A stretch of DNA of 64,000 nucleotides from Aquilaria yunnanensis (GCA_039654915.1 CM077600.1:25900953-25964952), one strand, 5' to 3'. Positions 49,493 to 61,336 are shown, numbered from the stretch's first letter. Numbers and translations are program-made. Notes: generated from the sequence alone by a model not told the origin.

Positions 49493-51748
49493 GATACAAA
49501 AAAAAAAAAAAAAAAAGCAACTTCCAACAACCAAGTCATTGGAGATTTCCAATGCAAAGAAGTGCTAGAAAAAATAGAGTCAAATTTCCAATAGCCATTC
49601 GTTGAAATTTATATCAGCATTAGTTCAAACGGCCTAACTGTTTGTAATTCCTAATGCACAACGTTGTTGGAAATCAAGCAGTTTGAAATTTCAAAATTTT
49701 AGCTTCCAACAGAAAAAACTATCGGAAAAAGGGCCATTGGAAATATTTTTTACATTTATTTTACATATATTTATAATGTATTTTACATAGATTTATAATA
49801 TATTTTATCTAAAAATATCAAAAAAATAAAAAATAAATTTACACACACATACACACAAGTGTGTGTGCACACATGCGCACGTGCACATGTATTTGTATCA
49901 TATATATCATAATATAATGTGTCATATTAGAATATATCATATGTATCATAATATATCATATATAATAATATATATTTAAAATATATCATATATGATGCAC
50001 ATAATAATAATAATAATAATGGGCTAAACTCAACCCATATATATTTTCAATAGGCCAAACTAACAGAGCCCAATCTAAACCCTAGCTATATTTACCCTCT
50101 TATCTGCCTCATCTCCATTTCCCCAGTCACTCCCCTTTCCTGGTCGCTCTGCTCAACACCATAGGTCATTCATCGCACGTTCTCCGTTTCTTCATTCGCC
50201 AATCGCTTGTGCTCCCTTCCCACTTCTCCGATCGTTGTTCTCCGATTCTCCATTCTCCAATTGCCCATTCTCTGATTCTCCGTTCACAAATCGTCATTTG
50301 CCTCATCCACCCATCATTCTCGCTTCGTCTGCCTTGTCGCCGTTCTCGCCTTCCCGCCTTGCTACTATTCTCACCTCACTCATCGGCCGCCATCCTCATC
50401 ATCTCACCTCCTTAATTAGTTATCGGTAAAGATGGATTTTATAATTTTGGGTTGTTGTGATTTTTGTTTAGATGCAATCTGATCGGATGAAGTGATTTTG
50501 GATTGTTGTGATTTTGCTTTAGATGCAGATCTGATGGTGTTTTGTGATTTTGGGTTGTTGTGTAAATCTGATCGAATTGTTATGATTTTGAATTTTTCAT
50601 CTTGGCACTTTTTATTTTGTTATGCAAATCTGATAAAATATGGCATTTTCTATTTTATTTTGAATATTGATATGTTTTTATATTATTAGGTGAAATAATA
50701 TGTTATTAGGAGTAATATTTTGTATTAGGTTGTAATTAGCCATTAATAATTTCTAACTCAAATAATATGATTTTAGTTATGTATAAAATATATAATTTGT
50801 AAATGTAAACTATGATTTTAATAAATATAAAATATACTTTTAGTCATATATTTTTAAAATGTACTTTTCATAAATATAAAATATAATTTTTAGTAATTTA
50901 TTTTTTTGAAAAACTATCCAATGGCCTGGTAGTCGAATGTAACACCCCCATGTCCCACATGGTTGAATTGTGGGAAGCCTTATGTGGATATATAGGCTCC
51001 AATTCCAGAACATAAACACCTAGCGCTTATCCTTTTCATAAAGGATAGCCCATGTGGTGTGGGCAGGTGTTCCGTTGACCGGTTCTGGACTTGGGTCGTT
51101 ACAAATGGTATCAGAGCCGACCCGGGACCACGATGGTGTGACATAGTGGGTATGCACATGCATCGTCTACCGGGACTGATCCTGGATTCGAGAGGCTACT
51201 TGGCCAGGGGCTAAGTAGTCCGATTAGAGAGGTTACTTGGTCTGGGGAACCAAGTAATCCGATTGACCCCAACGGGGACGTTGGGTACATAAGGGGGGGA
51301 GTTTGTAACACCCCCATGTCCCACATGGTTGAATTGTGGGAAGCCTTATGTGGATATATAGGCTCCAATTCCAGAACATAAACACCTAGCGCTTATCCTT
51401 TTCATAAAGGATAGCCCATGTGGTGTGGGCAGGTGTTCCGTTGACCGGTTCTGGACTTGGGTCGTTACATCGAAAATCTCCATTGGCTTGAGTCGTTAAT
51501 ATATTTCCAACGGCTTAAGCCATTCACAATTTCTAATTGCCCTTCAACTACTGGAAAATAATTCTTTGTGGTTAAGCCATTGGAAATTTTCAACGGCTTA
51601 ATTTCCAACAGCTTGCCATTGAAAATTTCCAACGGCCAAAAGCCATTGAAATTTTTTTCCAACAACTGATTTGCCAATGCCCTAGTTTCCAACGGTCAGC
51701 CCAAATTTCCAATGCGAGGCCGTTGGAAAGACACCTTTTTTAGTAGTG
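49493..51748. mobile_element. CACTA-like non-autonomous element hosting a TRIM
   Basis: The right end is CACTACTAAAAAAGG on the minus strand, preceded by an array of CCAACGGC / GCCGTTGGAAA repeats (51475-51735). The left array (49513-49745) has the same motifs; its extreme end, about 49493, is degraded to TACAAAA. The interior holds a CT-rich, leader-like tract (50090-50420) after AAACCCTAGC, then T-rich intron-like DNA. The TRIM at 50938-51469 interrupts it. No transposase was seen. Confidence 0.6.
50938..51469 (+). mobile_element. Intact TRIM retrotransposon (532 bp)
   Basis: Two 166-bp direct repeats (50938-51103 and 51304-51469) begin TGTAACACCCCC and end TCGTTACA, and read as identical. 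The primer-binding site TGGTATCAGAGCC (51106-51118) follows the first and is complementary to the 3' end of initiator tRNA-Met. A purine tract AAGGGGGGGA (51291-51300) precedes the second. TCGAA flanks both sides (50933-50937 and 51470-51474). The internal 200 bp have no coding capacity. These are all the features of a terminal-repeat retrotransposon in miniature, moved by proteins of another element. Confidence 0.95.
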
Positions 51749-51757
51749 ATAGGTATG

Positions 51758-53599
51758 TGTTGACACCCAATTTTATTCGGGCATTGACTTTTTTATAATT
51801 TTTAGGTTAGGAAAATTAGTTTAGGAGCATTCTGATTTTTTAGGGGCATTTTAGTTCTTTTAGGTAATTTTTGATTTTTTTGGATCATTTAAGGTAGAGA
51901 TAGGAATTAATTTAGTTAGGCACTAATTTGGAGTCTTAAAAGTCTTGTGGGGTCAATTTGGGCAAAAATAAAAAGTTTGGGAGAAAACGGGCTATTTTCG
52001 GAAAGTTTTGAGCAAAATTCAAAGGTTTGGGGTAGATCTGTCAATTTTAGAGAGTTTGAGCCAAAAGTGGCGATTTTATGGTATTTCAGGAAAAATCTGG
52101 GGTTTTTGCAAAGTTTTGGGCTAATCTGATAATTCCTAAAAGTTTTGGGTCAAATAGGCAGATTGAAATTTTTATTGGACTGAAACTGGTAATGTTTCCA
52201 GATTATATCCTAATTGAACTAAACTTCTTCAAATTTGATTTGGATGGATTTTAAACTCTAAAAAGCAGTGTTAATCACTTTTTAAGCCCACACTAGTATA
52301 AATATGGCTCAGATTTTGAGAAAAAGGAGAAAAAACGAAACCCTAAAGCTTGGTTCGAAAAAAAGAGAAAACTGCGCTCTGCAGCCCCTGATTCTTCGCT
52401 ACTTCTCTCCCAGAAACCCTAGCTTCTTCCCTGAGCCGCCGCCACCCCTGGTTTTCCCAACTTCGCCTCCCGACGCCTCCAGTTTGCTCTCGCCGTTCTC
52501 TCTTCCTCCTCCACCGCCTTTCTCTCTTCTCCCTCCGCCGTCGTTCTCTCAGCCCTCGCCGTCGCCGCCCAGCTTCGCCTTCCGTCCAGTCGCCCGCCAG
52601 CCGCCTCAGCTCTCTCTCTCGGCGCGTCGCCTCCTAGACGCCGCTCGTCCTCCCCTGTTGCTTTCCACCTCCAAACGCCGTCCGTGCCCAAACGCTCCCC
52701 TGCTTCCGCCGTCTTCGTCCACCGACTCGTACCCCAAGCTCCGCCGCTCCTCCATCGTCGACGAAAACGGAGAATCAGAGAGAGATCCGGCCAGAGACCC
52801 GCGACCCGACCCTTTCAAACCCAGAACCGACCCAACACCATTCACTTTTGGTAAAACCCCTCCTTAACCCTTCAGCTTTTTTTTATTTCATTCATAAAAG
52901 TCACTAACGTTCTTCTGTTTTTGCAGATCAATCACTGACATCAACCTTTTATTTTTTTTATTTTTTTGTTTTTTTTTTATTTTTTTTGTTTGTTTGTTTT
53001 GGGCACCCATTAAATTTAGTCATTAATTTCACCTAGTATGTTTTTTTATTTATTCTATTTTATTTTCTTAAATTACCTCAGTCATCTTTTATTTTTATTA
53101 ACTAATTTTATGATTATGCAATTTGGTTTTAAGATCTCATAATGTGTCTTAGAATAAATAATAATTAGTTCTTTAATTGCTTAGATTTTATTTATTTTTC
53201 TCATTATCTAGACATTAGCAAGAAATCAAATGAAGATAACTCTTTTTATATTTTTAGTACTTGACATTTATTTTTCAGGATGTCCGTTCTCGGTGGTTTG
53301 ATAAAATCCCGAGACAGATTGTTTATTCCATATTCGGTTCGTCTGATAACATCCCCGGTTTGGAATTAAAAATTAAATAAAATTCATAAAAATCACTTTA
53401 AATCAAAGATTAGATCAATAAATAAATGGTTAGGAAAAGATAAAACTGAATCCCATGGTACCAATTTTCAGGCGTTTTAATAAGGTTATTTTAGCGTAAC
53501 CGACTCGCGATCTTAGAATCTCTAGCAGACCATTTTTCAGGTATCCAATCGACCTAATAAAACTGATTGGTGGCGACTCCTACAAATCACGTTACTACA
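51758..53599 (+). mobile_element. Solo LTR with target-site duplication (1842 bp)
   Basis: It begins TGTTGACACC like the LTR at 2771 and ends TTACTACA. The 5-bp GTATG flanks both sides (51753-51757 and 53600-53604), so the internal region was lost by LTR-LTR recombination. TATAAATA lies at 52297-52304, followed by a CT/GC-rich leader (52380-52850) whose long Ser/Pro-rich frame is not a gene. Palindrome-like copies sit at 53281-53365. The final 150 bp match the other LTRs, including TGGCGACTCC at 53571-53580. Confidence 0.92.
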
Positions 53600-55148
53600 G
53601 TATGTGCATTCATGGTCCAACTTTAGGAAAGATTACTATAATTACGCCTCTTTTTCGCATGTCTCATAAGGTTCAATAAACTCACAGGTTAAGTACCACT
53701 AGACTCAAGCTCGACTTGTTAAAGTAATAAGCCCATTTTTCGGCTCATGCTCGATAATGCTCATCTAAAAAAACCTTAAATTAAACATTACTAAAAAAAC
53801 TAGTTTTTCTAATGACTGTTACCAACACGTACACATTGGAAAATTGAAAATTACCAATATATAGCCATTGGAAGCAAGCCATTGGTAAATCCATCGTTGG
53901 AAACTATATTACCAACAGTCGAAAATTAGACTATTGGTAATTTCCAACATGAGCATGTTGGTAAGTTGGCTGTTGGTAATTTACCAATGGTCAAACACAA
54001 AATGGATTTTCAAACTGCCCAATGTATTTCCAACGCTTAAGCATTGGTAATTACCAATGGTTTAAGCTGTTGGTAAGGTACTAACGGGTTAAGCCATTGG
54101 TAAATTACCAACATGTTAAGCTGTTGATAAGTTACCAAAAGGGTTGGGCCGTTGGAAAAAATTTTAAAAAAATAAAAAAATAAAAAAACTTTATATATAT
54201 ATTTTATATATTACTAAATTATTTTTTATATTTATATAAAATTAATTAAATATTAACAAATATTATATTTTATACTATTTCAAAATATATTTACTAAAAT
54301 TATATTTTATATTTACAAAATTACAAAAAAAATAGAAAAACCAACAAAAACACAACATCACTTAATCACAAGAACCACAATTACAAAATCACTAAATCAT
54401 AGAAATAAAAAAATCACAAAAGTCACTTAAATAAAAAAAAAGAATAAAATAAAAAAACCAACAAAATCATAACAACTAAAAACATTTGCAAAAAATCACA
54501 GAAAATACAAATAATACTAGATCTGAAAAAATAAAAAACATAAATTAATACTAGATCAAAAAAATCAAAAATGCAAATTACAAAAATTCAAAAAACAGTG
54601 TTGTGATTCCAACGTGCCAAGGAAAGATGGTGTGGGAAGAAAAGCGATAACAAATCTATGGTGAAGGAAGGGAGAGCAGATTTGTGGCAAGGAGAGAGGA
54701 TGACACGACGATGATGGAGAGATGAACGGGGGAGGACTACGGTGAGGCAACCGAGACAGAGGAAGGACACAATGGAGCCAGGCTATGAGGACAGAGGAGG
54801 GACAAGACAAAGTAAGGCGACCAAGACAGAGGAAGGATGCATTGGAGGAAGGTGACGTAACGGAGAGAGGACAAGGAGCGAGGCAACGTGAAAAGGCAAT
54901 GGAGACGGCGAGAAAGGATGGCAATGAGACAAACAGAAGACCAGGGATGCGAAGAAATGGGAGGGCGAGGCGAGGGAAAGCATATGAAAAGGCGATGGAG
55001 ACGGCGAGAGAGAGGCTGATGAGGGGGTTGAGTGGGAGAGGGATAGGGATAGGGATAGGTATTTGTAGCTAGGGTTAAGTTGACGTGGGCTTTCGCCCAA
55101 TGAAAAAATATATATAGGTTGGGTTTTGACCCAATGAATAAATATATA

Positions 55149-55438
55149 CTCCCTCCGTCCTAAATAAGTTGAAACATTTGTCTGGGCACGGAGATTAAGG
55201 TGTATGTAATTTGTGTTAATTTTTTATGTAGTAAAAGTTTAAATAATGATTAATAAAATATATTCTTTTTTGGGTTTTGTGCAGTGAGAGATTGAGTGAA
55301 TATTAAAAAAAGAGTATTTATTGGGTTTTGTGTAAAAGAATTATTTAATTGTTTAAACTTTTCCAAAATAGGAAACGTTTCAACCTTTTGGGACATCCAA
55401 AAAAGGAATATGTTTCAAGTAAACTAGGACGGATGGAG
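55149..55438. mobile_element. Stowaway MITE (290 bp)
   Basis: Inverted ends: CTCCCTCCGTCCTAAATAAG at the left and CTCCATCCGTCCTAGTTTAC on the minus strand at the right, continuing with TTGAAACAT. TA flanks both (55147-55148 and 55439-55440). This is the classic Tc1/mariner-derived MITE terminus. Confidence 0.88.
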
Positions 55439-55547
55439 TATTTACTTTCTAAAATCTATGATTTTATATATGATTATTATTATACATTATAATATATATG
55501 ATATATTTGAAATATATATTATTAAAATTTTAATAATAATTATAATA

Positions 55548-55552
55548 AGTAT

Positions 55553-55601
<49 letters not shown>

Positions 55602-55602
55602 T
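55548..55602 (+). repeat. (AAT)n microsatellite
   Basis: About 16 perfect ATA/AAT trinucleotide units inside the CACTA-like element. Confidence 0.9.
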
Positions 55603-55938
55603 TTACTGACGGTCAAATTACCAACGGCCAGACTGTTGGTAAATTACCAATCCATTATGCCATTGGTAAAAAAAAATACAAAATTTACCAACGGCCAAAT
55701 GCATTGGTAAATTTACCAACGGCCTAACATGTTGGTAATTTACCAACGGTCTAGCTATTGATAATTTACCGGTTGAAAAATATATAAATTACCAACCCGT
55801 TAAACCATTGGTAAATTAGCAACACGTTTGATCATTGATAAATTTTAAATTTTTTTACCAACGGTTTAACGCGTTAATAATTACCAATGGTTTGACCATT
55901 GGTAATTTGGCCATTGGAAAAAAAAAAAATTGGTAATG

Positions 55939-56776
55939 AAAATCGAGGTCAAGTTACCCAATAAAAACTGAAATCATTTATACCCATAGTAACGACAGAC
56001 ATTTGTTACAATTTTGTGCAATGGAAACAACAAACAAACAAACAATGCACTTTTGCATGTCATGGTCTTGAGTTATAGGAAACAAGTTTTGCTAGGTGAC
56101 TTTAATAATCCTAACAAATTTTATGAATAATTTTTTGTGCCTTTCAATTCAGCATAATCAAAATATCAGTATAAATCAATACAAGACTTATAGTTTTTAA
56201 ATATAATTTTTTTAAAAAAATAAATATTAATATAAATAAATTTATGTTAAATTTAAGTAGAAAAAATTGAAATAATGTAAGGAACTTGGGACAAGGGTAA
56301 TACTATTTTATAAATCAGGACTTTGCGAAAGAGTTACACCATGTGGCTTCCCAAGGTTGTTATGTCTTCCCCCCAAATCCAACTTGTTCTTACTACATGT
56401 AGTGGCATTACACAAAGTTGTTCAATGAGTTAAGTTGACCCAACTCATGCCAGAATTGGCCCAGCCTAGGAGAAAGATGGATCTAGGTAGGATGGTTATG
56501 GCCCTAGGGAAGCAAAAGCAACGAAGAAGCTTGGCGTGGCCCAAGACTGAATTGAGCCTAGGCCTAGGCATAAACCAGCCTAGCTCGACCAATTTGAGGC
56601 TAAAGCTGGCAGAAAGGGAAGCGGTCAGATTTGAAAAAAAAAAAGGGAAAATTGCAACTGTACCCCATTTAATAGCTCCTAACGGCTTTCTTAGGGCAAA
56701 ACCTTATTTTACCTTCCCCCAACACTAGAAACGACTAGTTTTGTAAGGAAATTTAGCCCAACAATTTTTTTGCTTT
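55939..56776. other. DNA upstream of the hAT transposase pseudogene
   Basis: 55939-56340 is AT-rich. 56430-56640 has a CCTAGG-rich stretch in which AGCCTAGG and GGCCTAGGC recur. It may be the subterminal part of the hAT element, since a similar AGGCCTAGG phrase appears at 58668-58682, which would make the element about 2.2-2.3 kb. The TIRs were not pinned down. Confidence 0.35.
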
Positions 56777-57950
56777 TATAAATAGAGAAACTCATTTTCA
56801 CATTTCCTCACACTAACTTCTATAATCTCTCTTCTATATCTACAACATTCTCTACAAATCACTTCTAAATCTCATCCATTTTTCTTAATCTCTCCTTAAT
56901 TTTTCACGATTTTTCTTTCTCAATCATTTCAAAAAATGGAATCAAGAAAAAGCACTAGTTTTAATCTAGCCAAGAGCTTCTCCTACCACACCAGATTAGG
57001 ATTGCTTTTCCATTACAAAAATCTAGTGTAAAGAGTGATTCACATCCAAGAGGTTGATGATGAAGCCAATAGCAATATGAGGAATATCAATTTTTGAGGT
57101 TGGTGATTAAGAGTATGATAATGACCTGGAAGTCTAGGAGATCGTCCTAACCATGAATCCAAAAGAAGGAGATGGGTCATAACTGGCACCTTAAATCCAA
57201 CTCACTAAAGGAACACAAGGTTAATTTGGTCAACTCAAGTTTTTATGCAGGGGCATTTTGAGATGGTGTAGGAAAAAAAATGCAAGGTTTGCCAAGTGCA
57301 GACATTGTGGTAAGAAATTGGTGCAGAATGTCGACTTTGGGATGGGGACGTTGCAATGCCATGTTAGAAACAATCATCCCATCCACTATCTCAGTGCATC
57401 AACCTGTTTTGATGGACAAACACAACTTAGAAATACCAATGGTGGATCTGGTATTTTCAGATTTAACCAACAAGAGTGTTGGAAAGGCATTGTTATTTGA
57501 TGATTCTAATTAAAAAAAACCTTTTAGACAAGTTAAGGATTTTTATTAAGAAACTTGGATTGAATCACACTTAAACCCAACTTTTAAAAAATATCTAGGA
57601 CTACTACTGGGAGAGAAATGCCTTTAAAATGTATGAAGCCTAAAAATCCAACTTGCAAGCATATTTTCTAATTTTGATCATTGTGTTGTATTTACTGGCA
57701 ACATGTTAACATCTCCAATATGCCAAGATTATTATTGTATTACTGCTCACTGGATTGATAATGATTGGGTAATATAAAAAAGTATTCTTACATTTAAGTG
57801 CATGAAATCCAATTATACTAGATGAAATATCTATAAATGCATTTTAGATATTTTCCATGATTTTGCCGCCCGTGAACTTTTTTGAAACCTCCTTGAGACG
57901 GAGCATTTTTCCATTTAAGATATTTGTGCCATATTTTAAATTTATGCGTT
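56777..57950 (+). pseudogene. hAT-superfamily transposase pseudogene with BED zinc finger
   Basis: TATAAATA (56777-56784) precedes a CT-rich leader and an ATG at 56936 whose frame soon stops. At 57285-57410 the frame holds a BED-type finger: AKCRHCGKKL, then GTLQCHVRNNH, a Cx2C..Hx4H pattern. Further on, after frameshifts, the phrase YCITAHWIDNDW (57737-57772) matches the conserved transposase core around T-A-H-W/Y-I-D. Similar residues continue to about 57950. Multiple stops and shifts mean it is dead. BED fingers bind transposon ends in Ac/Ds-type transposases. The C-terminal dimerisation (hATC) region is not visible. Confidence 0.75.
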
Positions 57951-59257
57951 CAAAATGGGCTAGAGGTTTTGTAATCCAAAATTGTTCTTATTCGGAATGC
58001 ATTATATTATTTAAGGTGAAGGCCCAAAATTAGTCGTAAGTTCAAAGTATATTGTCTTGTAAATAACCAACATTTTAGTTAAAAACAATTTGAACTATAT
58101 TGTCCCCCACAACAGACCTCAACTTACGAGATGTTGATTAATGTATATCTATTTACACCTCTATTGACAGTTTTTAAAACTTGAAAATGGGTAATGAAAT
58201 TCTTAAAGCCGAAATGTGGGACAAATGTTTCAAACTTAGTGAACTACTAAGGTAAAGATACCGTTAAAGCCATGAAAGATAAGTGGATTGTATATTTCAA
58301 TGATACCCTCTATCTTTTTAATTACATTTTTGCATTTGAATTAACAGTTAAAATAATGGGGACGTAGTTATTACTTGAAGGGTATTGTCATTTCTTAGAA
58401 ATGAAGCATATAAGTGTTCTAATTTTTATTTGATTTAATCATGTTGTTAAGCACAAATCTTATGTTTCTTTTCTAGTTATTTTTGAAATGTTTCATCATT
58501 TTCTCTTGTAAGGCTTGTTTTAATTTTTTTAAGTGTCGTTTGATTTTTTAATTAATAAAATTTGTACCTGTGATGGTTTTCCTCTCTAAAAAACCAGTTT
58601 TGAAAATTGATTATATTGACTTTTCTTGCTAATTTTAAAATTTTTTTCAAAACATAAAACCTGACCCAGGCCTAGGTAAAGTCGAGTCTAGAGCAAGCCT
58701 GCATGTCTCAGGCCATGCCCAGATCTAACCATTACAGTATTAGGACCCTATTGTTTTTGTTATTTTTTTACTTAGAAATTTACAAAAGAAGAGTTACAAG
58801 AAACATCTTACAACCTAACACATTGTACATTATACCGCTCCCAATCTAAACTCACTTGCTAGCTGTTAAAGGAAAAAAAATTCTTCGTACAAGAAACTCA
58901 CCAATCACGTGATGTAGCAGCCATCATGTTAATTGCACTAAAACCAACAAGTAAAACGCCGTAGTTTTCTGCACCTGGCTTCAATTTCCGTCGTTTTACA
59001 TCATATTTTGACTTGTCCCGAAATTGTATCGGTCAAATCAAAAAAAATAAAATAGTTTGGACTGACTAACAATATCTCAACATATTTTACATTAATCTAT
59101 TGTTTAACAGTTTAGAATGTCAATATCAACTAACAAACTCGGGAACCTCAAATCACGGAGACTTCAATTTTGTTTTGTTTTTTCTTTGGAAAACTTCCAT
59201 ATTTTATCATAGAATTTACTTGATCAATAGGTTTTGTTCTACCCTATTTATTAACTT
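57951..59257. other. Gene-free DNA between hAT remnant and MULE
   Basis: AT-rich sequence. A short GC-richer piece at 58660-58740 (AGGCCTAGG, CTCAGGCCATG) may be the far subterminal region of the hAT element. Nothing else can be supported. Confidence 0.35.
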
Positions 59258-61031
59258 GGGTGAATTACATTTTACCCCCTAAATTATACTTTAATTCCTC
59301 TTGTTTTAGAAATCTCTTAAGAAACTTACACTTTTCCCTCTCTTGTCTCTTTTAGAATTTAAAATCAAAGGATTAACTGCACTTTGAGGCCCTAATTTTT
59401 AATTTTTCTTTTAAGTTTTCTCCTTAACATATAAATTATTTCATTACTTATTTTTTTTAAATGACATAATATATTTATATGTATTATTCTTTTTTACTTC
59501 CCTAGCATTTTTTCTTATGATTCAGTTTTTATTTATTTTCCATTATTTATATGTACTTTATTTTATATTTTTAATTTTTTAATCACTTTTAATTAATAAA
59601 TATAATTTTGGTTTTTAAAATTGGTTATTACTTTCCATCCCCTTTACTTTTTTCAAAACGTGTAATGATAACTATTAAAGAAAAAATCAGACAAATGATA
59701 TGACTCATTTTATAGTAATATGGAAACTTTAAAATTCACTTTGTTCGAGTTAATGGAACATATGGTCATTTTAATGTAATTTTAGTTCTATATATTTATT
59801 GATTAATTAATTATTTTTTAAAAATTTCTATTTAGTAAAATGTTTATTGATTTCCTTGGCTAAAAAAACACTAGTTCTTGGAGTAATGGTGATGGCTAGA
59901 AGATTGAATACATCAAAGAGCAATGTTGTCCATTGAATATCATAATCTCTTGAGCGAGGATAAAAACAAAGAAGATTTTTTAGAGGAATATAAATGCGAA
60001 GAATTGGTGAATTGTAACCCAAAAGATAGTAATTTCTTAGTGATCTCAATTTCACTTGACATCGAAGATGAAATCAAAGAATTATGACTGTAAATCATAT
60101 GACCATCTGAGAAATTGTTAAATAATTAACTAGTTTACATACTCAGCATTGCCTCAGAATTCCAAGTTATATTGAGTCTAAAAAAATAATATATATTTAA
60201 ATATTATATAAATATTATTAAGAAATTATTATCATCAAAACAATTATGTAAAAATTACATTAAAATATTAAAAATTATTGTTAAAAACATAAACATAAAA
60301 AGTGTTACTTTAAAGTGCAAAAGAAAACCAATAGAAGCAATTCTTTGAAATAAATAAACAAATAAAAGATGGTATTATCTTAGTTAATAAATGCACCAAA
60401 AGTAATTAGATTTCCCAACTAACATGGTGAAGACCTTTGGAAATATGGGCAGGACTATGGGAATAATCCAAAGGCGGGAATATGGGATGAATCAAATTAA
60501 ATCTAGAAGCTACTAAAGCAACAAAACAATGCATTGATGATGACTGAACCAACACCATCAAGACCATTAAAGCAAAATTTTGATGTTACCATATACAAAG
60601 AAGATAGAAATTAGTATTGTTCTACTAATGTAGACATATACAAGAACTTCATACAAAATATTAAGTAATCAATAAATATATCAAGTTAGAATTTTAACAA
60701 ACTTTAACAAATTGACCAATTTTATGTTAATTGAAATGGAAGTAACTTTAAAGTTATCATGTTATTGTAAATATAAACCTTATTATTTTTCTAAATTTTA
60801 GATTTAATAGTTATGATAATAAGTTTTGAAAAAAATTGAAGAGGATGCTTGTGAAGCCTTCTAAATACAAATAAATAACTAAATAAATGTAATAATTTTA
60901 AAATAAAAATAATACCCTTAATTAGAGATATTTTGAAAATTGAAAATATAAAGATGTAAAAAATGTACAAACAATGAAAAGTAAATAAAAACATAATCAT
61001 AAGAAAAAAATAATTTGGAGATGTTAAGATA

Positions 61032-61067
<36 letters not shown>

Positions 61068-61327
61068 TGTATTTAATGTGTTATGTTATATTATTTGAAA
61101 AAGACAAGTAATGGAATAATTTATATGTTAAGGAGGAAACTTAAACAAGAACTGGAGTTGGGGTCTTACAATGTAATCAATCCATTGTTTTTAATATGCA
61201 AAAAAAGACTGTAGGAGGTAAACGTAGGTTTCCTAAAATCTCATGGGGCTTTTAAGATGTTTCCGAAACAGAAAGAGGCAAAATATAATTTAGGGTAAAC
61301 GATAGAGGAGTAAATTGTAATTCTCCC
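59258..61327. mobile_element. Mutator-like element with long TIRs (2070 bp), possible gene-fragment carrier
   Basis: Termini are GGGTGAATTACATTTTACCC and, on the minus strand, GGGAGAATTACAATTTACTC. Inverted similarity runs about 250-300 bp inwards and includes CTCCTTAACATATAAATTATT at both ends. A perfect 9-bp direct repeat TATTAACTT flanks the element (59249-59257 and 61328-61336), the hallmark of Mutator insertion. There is no MURA transposase. Inside, on the minus strand at 60055-59828, a 75-codon frame is preceded by intron-like borders; its family is unclear. (TATG)n at 61041-61073 lies inside the right TIR. Confidence 0.88.
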
Positions 61328-61336
61328 TATTAACTT

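Larger units (their letters stand above)
53786..55938. mobile_element. CACTA-like non-autonomous element hosting a Stowaway MITE
   Basis: Both ends start CATTAC (left CATTACTAAAAAAA, right CATTACCAATTTTT on the minus strand), one base from CACTAC. AAA flanks both, fitting a 3-bp duplication. Arrays of TTACCAAC / GTTGGTAA motifs lie at 53810-54150 and 55610-55925. The interior has AT-rich DNA and a GA-rich tract (54590-55070), which on the minus strand is a CT-rich, leader-like sequence. It also has the MITE and an (AAT)n run (55555-55602). No transposase is visible. Confidence 0.6.

Noticed and set aside
51106..51118. tRNA-like sequence TGGTATCAGAGCC
   Set aside because: It is the primer-binding site of the TRIM; no tRNA fold surrounds it.
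52304..52867. A 187-codon Ser/Pro/Arg-rich ORF
   Set aside because: It lies wholly inside the leader part of a solo LTR and is low-complexity; several frames are open on both strands.
54565..55100. Overlapping ORFs on both strands
   Set aside because: GA/CT-rich tract inside a CACTA-like element with no conserved domain.
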